Source of the DNA: Trichoplax adhaerens
Lineage: Eukaryota; Placozoa; Uniplacotomia; Trichoplacea; Trichoplacidae
Direction of reading: 5' to 3'
Assembly (NCBI RefSeq): GCF_000150275.1
Contig: NW_002060945.1
Location: 5,260,123 to 5,324,122 of the forward strand
Length of the DNA stretch: 64,000 nt
Shown here: positions 54,979-64,000 of the stretch, one piece after another
How positions within the stretch are numbered: position 1 is the stretch's first letter
Layout: each line of letters begins with the position of its first letter
Made by a program: the position numbers and the translations under genes
Notes under the pieces: model-generated
Told to the model about the DNA's origin: nothing
The model's input: only the letters and a program-made list of their open reading frames with translations
Database searches by the model: none

Positions 54979-57900
54979 TTATTCAAAAAATTTAATAAGT
55001 TGTTGCTTCACTTCTATATCGACAGTATTCATTAACTCGGTAAATGAACTTGAACCATACGCCACATGACAAGCATCTAGTCTTTCCTTGATAAATCGAT
55101 TTAATGGGACATTATGAACTGGATCTTTAAGAGCCAGCTATTATGGATAGAATATGTAAGCATTGATATATTAAGGGCTTGAATACAGTGCCGAAACAGT
55201 AAGATCCAAATGTTACAGTAGCATAAAAGCATGTACTTTACCTGCCGCGCTCGAATCTCTTCTTCGTTATCTGCTGCATCTGGACCAAACATTTCCTTTT
55301 CTCCTAATACCAACCGACTGTGAATAGATTCATAAAAACGATTACCATAAAAATGACTTGGAAAATAAAACATCAAAAAGTAGATCCTACTCTTGTAGAT
55401 TGCCCTTGCTGTGATCTGGGCAAACTTCATGTAATACGTCGACACAAAGATTAAGAATAAGGGAAAAGCTATTACAGACCGCCCTGTGAAAATGCAATTA
55501 AAAGATATCAGAATTAATACAGATATATCAAAATAATCTTAATTCCATCGCTATTATAGTTTTATCAAGTGATTAACTACAAACCGATGTTTTAAGGGTA
55601 AAACGGACGTTAACGCCAAAGCTGATAGTTTACGATGCTCAGGTTTTAAAATGACATCAATCTAGATAGGTTACATTTTGTGTCATTCATTGTGACGCAA
55701 CAATATTTTAGTTACGTACGAATTTAATAATTATCACACTTGAGATGAAATTTCTAAGATAATTTTAATTACATACTCGTATAGCATTATACCTTTTCTG
55801 TCCATATCTGAAACAATATTTTCATAATATCTTCATTATTCTGACCAATACGATTAGCTACCGCATCAATTGTTGCAAAAAACGCCGTGGTATTTTGCAG
55901 TAATAGTCTACCAAGTAAGGCCAATATAAGCGACATCTTAGGTGGATACTCCTAATTATATTATTTGTACAAGAAATATTCATTAATCATTACATGGTCA
56001 ACATCGAATTGTCTATTATCGTGTCATACTAATACCTGAGGTTGCAAACCATCCTCAAGAATTCGAGGTAGAAGATTTTGAAATGCCTGTGGACCTTCGC
56101 TGGGAAATTCTCGAAAAATCAATTCCAATACCTGATGTAATGTATAAGCTTGCAGGTTACGCATTACCATTGTAGCAGTTCAAGCAAAAAGAGATAATTA
56201 TTATTAACAAACTTTTAAAATGTCAACAATATGTCCGCCAGGCCTAACAGTATCATCTGCATATATCAGTCTAAAAAAGAGATCAGCTAACCAACTGGAA
56301 TAAGCCTAAATCAACAAGGTAGTAATTAAATGACGAAGATCTTGTTTGAAATAGGAAATAACCAGCTATAAAGTAACTTTAAGTTTTACCTTCATAAAAT
56401 CGTAACCACCTAAGATTACGTACGATTTAAGAACTTCTAAGGAACGCTTTAGGTTTTCAATATCGAATCCTTTTTCTAAACAATCACAAACATTTTAAAT
56501 TTGTCAACGTATTAATATTGTCATATGATTTCATGAATTAAATGTATACTAATAGTGATATTGTACTAACCAAGCAACTGCTGCATATTTTGGAACAAAT
56601 GCAACAATTCATTTGTTAGAGTAGGAGCATGGCACAACGTCATTTTCCTAGTCAAGTATAATATAAGAGAACATGTAGAGAATCAGTAAAAACAGTAGAG
56701 AGGTTATGATTATATAAAGTTCAAATTATCAGAATGCGAAACATTACAATATTTACCATAATTCCATTCCATCGTCAATTAGATATATATGCGGCGGCTA
56801 ACAGGATTAAGACAGGATTAATGTCTCTTTTTAAAATTATAGATCAATAGAAATCAAATAAAGCCTAAATTTTTGTCGCAAACCTTCTCGACGTCTGTAC
56901 TAAATTGAATAACTGGCAGCAAAAACGGGTACAGCTGAACAGAGGAAGACTTTAGAGCCTACATAATATAAATTTCAAAATTGTAATATACATAATTAAA
57001 GAATCGATTTATCAACACTAGATAAGAACCTGGATTAAAACAGTTAAGGTGCATAGTATACTACATCGTAGCATATTATGCTCTTCAGAATCCTGCCATA
57101 GTTGTGGTAAATATTGCATTAATTCAGATGAAAAGGGCGTAATCTAAATAAGATATTGAATAAGATTGATCAATGTAGCATAATTAATTAGGGTTAGGTT
57201 AAGACAGATCATGATCAAGCATAGCAGAAATAGTCCGCTTGAAAACTAACCTGTGACCCCACGCGATCAATCATTGTGGAAATAACACTTAAGACCCTCA
57301 TCTGTAATGTAGAGAAAATTTTAGAATTGAGATACAAGATACTCAAGTAATAACAATGAAAGTAATACCTTTGCATCACAGGAATTTAGTTGACGCAGTA
57401 ACTGGAATAGGCACAACGCATACTTTTCTAAAAACTAAAGCACAAAACTCAGTTACTAAATTTTCATTTCAAAACTTTCGCGAGACTGCTTCTAACCGGT
57501 AGAAATTGGGCCACGCTAAAATCGAAGTCATCAATTACTGTACATTTCATTAAGGATCTAACTAGCCACGGTCGAATACTATTTCCTAAGAATGAAAAAC
57601 TAGCAAAATACAATACTAAATAAGTAGCATTTCATTTTAAGTCTATCATTAAGGATACCAGTTCGAAATGTGCTAGAAGTAGTTATTCGAACAACGACAT
57701 CTTCAGATGGGTCTAACAGTATAAGAAGCGCTTCATATAAAGTAGATCTAAAAGAAGCCGGTATCCGCATAAGGTTCATTCCATGCTGGTATTCGCTCAT
57801 CCAAGTGTCAATCACCCATGCTGCTCGTCGCCTCAGAATCTTATAGCTAAAATTTATTTATAGACATAATACACATATAACAATACTGTATTAGCTCTAT

Positions 57901-60900
57901 TCTAATCAATTAGATATATTATGGTCAGCACATCAAAATTGAGAGCAACTAACTTTGGATGTCCATTTTTAATGTCCCTGAGGAGATAACTGCTAAACCA
58001 TTCACTGAAGTTGATATCTTTATATAATTGAGATGATAATAATCCAGTAACGTTGTAGACTGCTCGGAATATAGTTCGTCAAGATTAGTGGATTTAGTTT
58101 TGGTAAAAAACAAGATCGTAACGATCTAAAAGACTTACTCGCATCTTTAGTCAGAATACCATTCAAATCATCTGGATCAGGAAAGGCTGAGAAGAACATA
58201 ATTATGAGCTTATCATTATATCCATATTTCTAAGGCGTGCATAATACTTACTAGCAACCCCTGACAGCAGCTGTAAAACAACGGGCTTAATAGAAGCTTG
58301 ATACTCGTTGAATAATACCAGAAATAATCCCTCCGTACATGGCTAAAGGTGTAATTAAATCGTATAGGTATAGGATAACTGGTTCATATAACTTTATGTT
58401 CATATGAAGCCTAAATAAGTACTAGTATTAAGAAAATTTTGAAGATTGTAGAATATAACAACGAACCCTTAAAGAGTACTTCCATTCTTCTCCTCCAGTC
58501 TCGGTATCTGAATATTGATGCAGTACAATACAGAAATTGGACGAGAATACTCACAATTATTATTTAAAGTCAGGTTATATTAATATTATTTTTAAATTGT
58601 AATCATACCGTAATCCTCTGGGTCTTGTTCCCAATCAAATAAATCCTGTTACGATAGAAAGATTAGTAATTATAGTTAGCTAAATTTTAAGTTATATAAT
58701 CATATACATTTATGATATAAATTCGAATGGATTGATTATAACAACATCAAGAATTAAGAATAAAAAACAGATTTTGTATCTACGTTAATATTAAGCATCA
58801 TTTTACTGGTACGGCAAAGTTACCTTTTGTGTCAGTATAAAGAAGCGTGATATCAACGTTTGACATATTCGCGTGACATCATCTTCATTTAAAACTCCTG
58901 CAACAATTTCCTAAATGGAAACGATTAGCATTAGTAAGGGTGAATCGAAATAACGCTGATATATAAATGCTGAAGTGATGTGCTGTCATTAGCAATACAA
59001 GCTCATGATCCTCATCAGGATCTAAATCTTAATGATTTACCTGATAATTTTTCGTAACCTTAGTTTCTACATCATGCTCTAAAAAATAATGTACGTAGTT
59101 AAGACTACCATACCAAATTGTAGTTTATATTGCAGAATGATTGGATCGATAGACATACTTATTTTCATTTTAGGCGGTAAGCGACTGCACGTAAAAACAA
59201 TTGCTTTCATTAGGTTTAAGCAGTGTATGATAAACCTTTCAAAAAGGTGATCTGCAAAGAAAGGATACATTGAAAATGTTATGACGTTACATTGCTTGTG
59301 CTTTCCGTCAAACCTTAATTTCAACTCAGAAAATCAAGGGTATGGTCAACGTTTACCTAAATACTCTTGTGAAAAAATAAATGTAATTGACATTCGCAGG
59401 GAAGGTACAATGTAGGGAATAAAGAGTACAGGATGTTGATCTTGAGTGCCAATAAACTACCAAAATAAAATACACAAATTATATTAAAAAATTCTGTTTA
59501 CCCAGTCACTTATGCTTTAATATATATCTTATACTACTGACAATCTTCAGAATAAGTATTAGCAGCTTTTCAGTTGATTGCATTAATGTATGATTCGCTC
59601 CTAGCTTTCCTCCTAATTATACGATCATAGATAGAGATATTATTAATAGGCATTTTATACTTCTTGTTATCGTAATTCAAACGCGTTATAGTTATTTCAT
59701 AGTCTATAGATAACTTACGAAGATTTAAAACAATTGATATGCGCTGAAATAATGCATCCATAAAATCCTACAGATAGTAACAACAGCAATGAGGTCATAT
59801 CCAGGATAAAATATTTTTAAAGCTCAAGAAACGGTTACAGAAGCTGGTCAAATTTTTTTATGTTAGCAGATCAAACAATTCTAATTGTTGCAAACTTGTA
59901 CGACAGTAACAATTACCTTTAACTCATACAAAGGTTTACGTTCATCGATTCCATATATAACAAGCTTTCGTAAAACTGTTTAAAAGCAAGAAAGCTTAAT
60001 TTTAGTATTAGCAAGATTAAGGTCTTATTTATAGTAACGTTATTGTTGAGGACCTTTTAGGATTAATAGGGAGGAATTCAACATTACGCCTGCTTCATCA
60101 TTTCGCTAGAGAAAAAATGTTAAGATTATGCTTGTTAGATTATAGAAATAAAAACTAAGCTTTAAAGGCAACTAACCTGTTGAGAGACGAGTTTGACAAA
60201 ACTGTCAGTGTTGTGAATCCATTGCTCCAATAGATACGAAAATATACTATTAGCAATCTAAGATAGAAGTAAATTATTCGATTATAAAATGCATCAACGA
60301 TTCAAAATAACGCTAATAATTGATAAATTCATTAACACTACAAAAGTATAGTAAAACTATCTAAGTGATGTTATAAGTAAGCAATACCTGGGAAAAGATA
60401 ACCCTGTCAGTAAATAAACACTTTGAGGCAAAAGCTTTGATTGCATGATGCAAAGTCAATAGAGCTCTGTTCTTTTTCAAGTTGTCGGTGCTACGGACAG
60501 CCTAATACAGATACTCAGATGTTAATAACGTTATATAAATATTACTGTCTAGGGGGTTAAAATATTTAATAGGCAGTACATTGCACGATGTAATTAAATG
60601 TACTCACTTCCAACAAAAATGGGACTAGTTCAGGCCATTGCCTAGGAAAATCAATTCTTGCAATCTTGCTAAGCAAGACTGCAATTTGCGTAGCAATCTA
60701 AAAAAATAAAAATCAATTACAAATTGAATCTTATTTGTAAGACTACGTAAATGTATATACGGTAAAAAATCCATTTCAGTCTTATTCTGATTAATTGTAC
60801 AAGTGACGTCAACGCACTGCAGACAAAGTTTCATTTCCACACTCGATCTAAGTGTCTTACCTGATTTACAGGTTCAGGATTGTTGATAGCAGACAGTAAA

Positions 60901-61597
60901 CGCGTCCTTAATATTGCTTTTTCTTCTTCATTAATGGCACTAAGACAAATAATAACATCGTTAATTCTTATTCATTTAACATCGATTACGAGCGAAAATC
61001 CATCAATGCCGCCTCTAGCTCTACTTCACGACTTGATATTTCGATACGTCTCTTAAATATGTACACGTATACATTTATAGTAATAGCAATCAAGCAAAGT
61101 TTGATCAAACTGTACTGAAATATTGACCATCTTACAAATTCAAGTTATATTTCAGTAATATATATCATTTTGCTTCACTATATGAATCGGATTTTAAATT
61201 AAATTGAGGTTGGTATAGTATGATCAGGGTGCACTGAGTAGCATCTGACATAACAGACTCAGCACGAGTTATTGATGAGCAAAGATCAATACGCTAATGT
61301 ATTATAAAACAAAATAGAATGCTCATAAATAAACCAGTATCTATTTAAAGATATGAATTGCATGTATTTGATACCATAGCTCTTCGTCATCAGATTATCG
61401 ATATTTTACAATAGTTAAAGTTGCATTTATGTCTATGGTCTAAGTATATTTACGGTATATTACAGTATGGGAGTAATGAAGATGGCTTTAACTTACTTCG
61501 GAGCAGTCTTTCGCCAATATCTATCAACACCATTTTTGAAATACAGGACTGCCATCCAGCGGACATTAGTTTGTATTTCATAATTGGAGAAAATAGT
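54979..61597 (-). CDS. IPO11: Importin-11 (IPO11) homologue, over 30 exons, 5' end not found
   Basis: The N-terminal exons read 61497-61597, 60861-60939, 60608-60697, 60388-60501, 60177-60257, 60054-60105, 59917-59975, 59719-59767, 59542-59600, 59357-59456, 59159-59251, 59041-59078, 58824-58910, 58609-58645 and 58467-58507, all in phase. They continue near 58260-58343, 58140-58180, 57955-58070, 57640-57850, 57490-57560, 57370-57430, 57250-57300, 57055-57145, 56880-56960, 56758-56800, 56570-56640, 56400-56475, 56240-56310, 56040-56130, 55800-55950, 55590-55665, 55395-55485, 55245-55320 and 54979-55130 (edges approximate). Conserved blocks include NVRWMAVLYFKNGVDRYWRK, FPRQWPELVP, SEEHNMLRC and a C-terminal DPVHNVPLNRFI...LMNTVDIEVKQQL. 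IPO11 is a HEAT-repeat, RanGTP-regulated carrier that imports UBE2E-family ubiquitin enzymes and other cargo. The family's first roughly 45 residues (initiator exon) were not located above 61597. Confidence 0.92.
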
Positions 61598-64000
61598 CTG
61601 AAAGATAATTAGAAAAGAAGCATAAAATACAACTACAGTAATTATGATTATAATAAGAAGTTTACGATAATATGATGCATTTGTTGCATATTAGAAAATA
61701 CTCTCCCTATCCATGATATGGCAGTTTTATGACGTACAGTAAATGATGAAGCAATATCTGTGTGTCTATGTGCACTAATATCCGAATATAGATGAAGAGA
61801 GAAGTATCCTAGCCTAGTAGTGGATACGATCAAAATGTTGCCTGTATTCCATCAATGCTGTTGTTTAACTTATCCAAGTATGCATTAATACAGTATTATT
61901 ATTAGTATCCGAATTATAGTTATCTGTAATTCCAGAAATAAGCACAATAGTCTAGTAATGGATGCCATCAAGGATGATTGATCCTAGTCTAATTTTATCT
62001 AATCTGTCGTTTGGTTTGATAGCAATTTTCATGATAGCCATATACAGCTTAAATCAACGATAGCATGCTATAGTGATAGCTTCGCAGAAGAACACAGAAG
62101 GCCATAAATAATTAAATTGGATTGAATTACTAGACATTCAAGTAGTTTGAATAAAATTAATCTCCAATAGCACAAGAATTGTAATAGTGCTTACTTTTAT
62201 ACATCAAAGTGATTATTAAAATTTAGTTTAAAATCGCTCCTGAGTAATATCACACTATACTTATTTTTATTATAGTCATTTTCAAAATTAATATCTGTTA
62301 TATTTTCTAACCCTTTTGCCTGAAAATAATTATATCATTGCACATGACATCATAAAGTACTAAAGTAAGTCTGTTAGCAGTATTGCAAAAAGCTACCATG
62401 GTAAAGGTAAAAAAATACGTAGGAGGAGCCGATATATAATTAATTGAAAAGATAGACGAAGAATACGCGTATATCACATATATAGGAACAATTGAAATAG
62501 TTCTCCTTTATAGCAATCTACTTTCATTTTAGTATCCTCTCATCATTACGTAGTTGCTCTTACTTCGTATTGACCATTGCATCATTGGAAGACAAGGAAT
62601 ATAGTCGTCATTCAGTGAGTAAATACTAAGTATGGCAATATTGAAAACGTGACTGCACTTCCAATAGAGTACAAGACACTGTCTGCTTTCATCAATACTA
62701 AAGCATAGGCTGGAAATTGATGAATACAATCTACTAGACGGTTAGTAAATGGCGCTATTTTGTTCCGCGATACTCATCATTTCATTCATTCTTGTCTCAT
62801 TGATGTCAATCATTTCTTTCATTAAAAACTATACTGTTACTTTCAGTTAAAGCCAATCCGTTTAGTATCGATAATGATTGCTTTTTAGCAAAATATAAAT
62901 AATAGCCCAGGCATGAGCCATTTTGAATAGGAACATCCATTGAAAAGCAGCTTATCGGCAGTATACAATTACAGTATTGGGTCAAAATTTTAGCGAGTAA
63001 TAATTAATTTATGATTCATTATGGCCTTACTGTTTGTTTAGCTCTTAACCTATAACGTGAATTATTATGAATTCTGATAGTAATGCACCAAAATTACTGG
63101 GTTGAAGAAATAGGGTAGATTTAATGTTACTATTCAGTAAAAATGTCCACGATATCATCTTGATAGCTGTTAATATTATATGCAAATGAATTAATAAGAA
63201 ATAAACTTTAATAAATAGGATGTCAAAGGCCAAATTAGAATGACTACAAAGAAATAATAAATATCGGTCTAATATTGCACTAAAATAAGAGTTAAATACT
63301 TTTACTGTAGTATAGTAAATCAGATCCAATATTTTATGAAATTTCTGCTAGGACAAGCACTATTTCTGAAATCTCTTATTCTAATGCAGTAAGCATTTGC
63401 TATTTCAGTGTACGAGCAAGATTGATAAGATCGAATTATGAAATCAGTGGTTGGAACACTGGACACTGTATCATTGATTAGTTCAATATTCATCTAGCTT
63501 GATATACTAGGTTAAGCATTTACTCTCCAAGTCTTTTTAACCTTACGTTTGTGTTTTCAAACTTTTACAACCAACTAATAACCATACATCACACAAGGAC
63601 TACTAGAATCGAGTGATAAATATATAGTTGATGAATAGTCTCCATTTCGTAATTAAATCTTTCCATTTAATCGGGAACAATCGATCAAAATATTATTATT
63701 AAGTCTCACTACATGTAGACTCCAATGATAGGCATACCCTAGAATGCCATTAATAGGATTGGTAGCACTCTGTTGCTGCTTTCAACACTGCTACAGCAAT
63801 GTAGCCAAAACACAACATCAGCGATGATATATTGTACGTAGAGATTTAATATCAACTCTGAAATATGACATTCAACTTGTCTAGTAGAATTTCTCGATAG
63901 AGATTAGCCTAGACGTATATCACTAATTTCAGAGTAATTTACCGTATAGCTGGGCAAGAACTGGCTTAGTAGCATCTACTGATGAATTTTATCCCTTGTA
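61598..64000. other. Region upstream of IPO11, initiator exon not identified
   Basis: About 2.4 kb where the first IPO11 exon and promoter should lie. No frame resembling the missing importin N-terminus was recognised. Related words recur near 61805-61860 and 61950-61985 (a CTAGTAGTGGATACGATCAA-like phrase and its diverged copy), suggesting an old short duplication. No RNA gene or element was seen. Confidence 0.4.

Noticed and set aside
59079-59160. Suspected frameshift in IPO11 from a HYFL-like peptide in another frame
   Set aside because: An ordinary intron (donor after 59159, acceptor before 59078) joins the exons in phase, and the true RFFILT block lies in the next exon at 58824-58910.

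Overview
The window is nuclear DNA from an animal. It is AT-rich and intron-dense: most introns are about 50-300 bp with GT..AG ends, and exons are short. Every confidently named gene is a one-to-one homologue of a human gene, including families largely restricted to animals (Treslin/TICRR, a LAS2-like protein, B4GALNT3/4, a PCSK5-type convertase). Short introns, close gene packing and unusually vertebrate-like proteins fit an early-branching animal, most likely a placozoan (Trichoplax/Hoilungia type). That assignment is inference; no species marker was read.

Layout. ULK3-like kinase (+, 984-4717). SLC30A5/ZnT5 zinc transporter (+, 7510-13238). LAS2-like protein (+, 15555-17838), convergent with Treslin/TICRR (-, 18452-23504). 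A gene-poor 5.4 kb stretch follows, then a single-exon class A GPCR (+, 28942-29943). Next come a B4GALNT3/4-like glycosyltransferase with a PA14-type domain (+, 33172-39340) and the convergent HGSNAT lysosomal acetyltransferase (-, 39898-44475). HGSNAT is head-to-head with a PCSK5/6-type convertase (+, 44923-53567) that carries 26 Cys-rich repeats. The last gene is importin-11 (-, 54979 to at least 61597, first exon not found). The last 2.4 kb hold nothing recognisable.

For ULK3, SLC30A5, LAS2, B4GALNT and PCSK the exon models were assembled by eye with every splice phase checked, and each gives one uninterrupted protein (466, 698, 587, 645 and 1953 residues). Treslin is continuous apart from one apparent 1-base frame break near 20590. 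The N-terminal part of HGSNAT and the 5' end of IPO11 are not fully resolved.

The genes are unrelated housekeeping functions: autophagy/Hedgehog kinase, secretory-pathway zinc loading, replication origin firing, glycan synthesis, heparan sulfate degradation, proprotein processing and nuclear import. Several act in the secretory or lysosomal system. The most striking non-coding signal is a set of dense, self-complementary GTACTGTAC/TACAGTAC arrays just upstream of start codons (ULK3, SLC30A5, Treslin, B4GALNT) and filling the HGSNAT/PCSK divergent promoter. They look like a promoter-associated palindromic repeat system.
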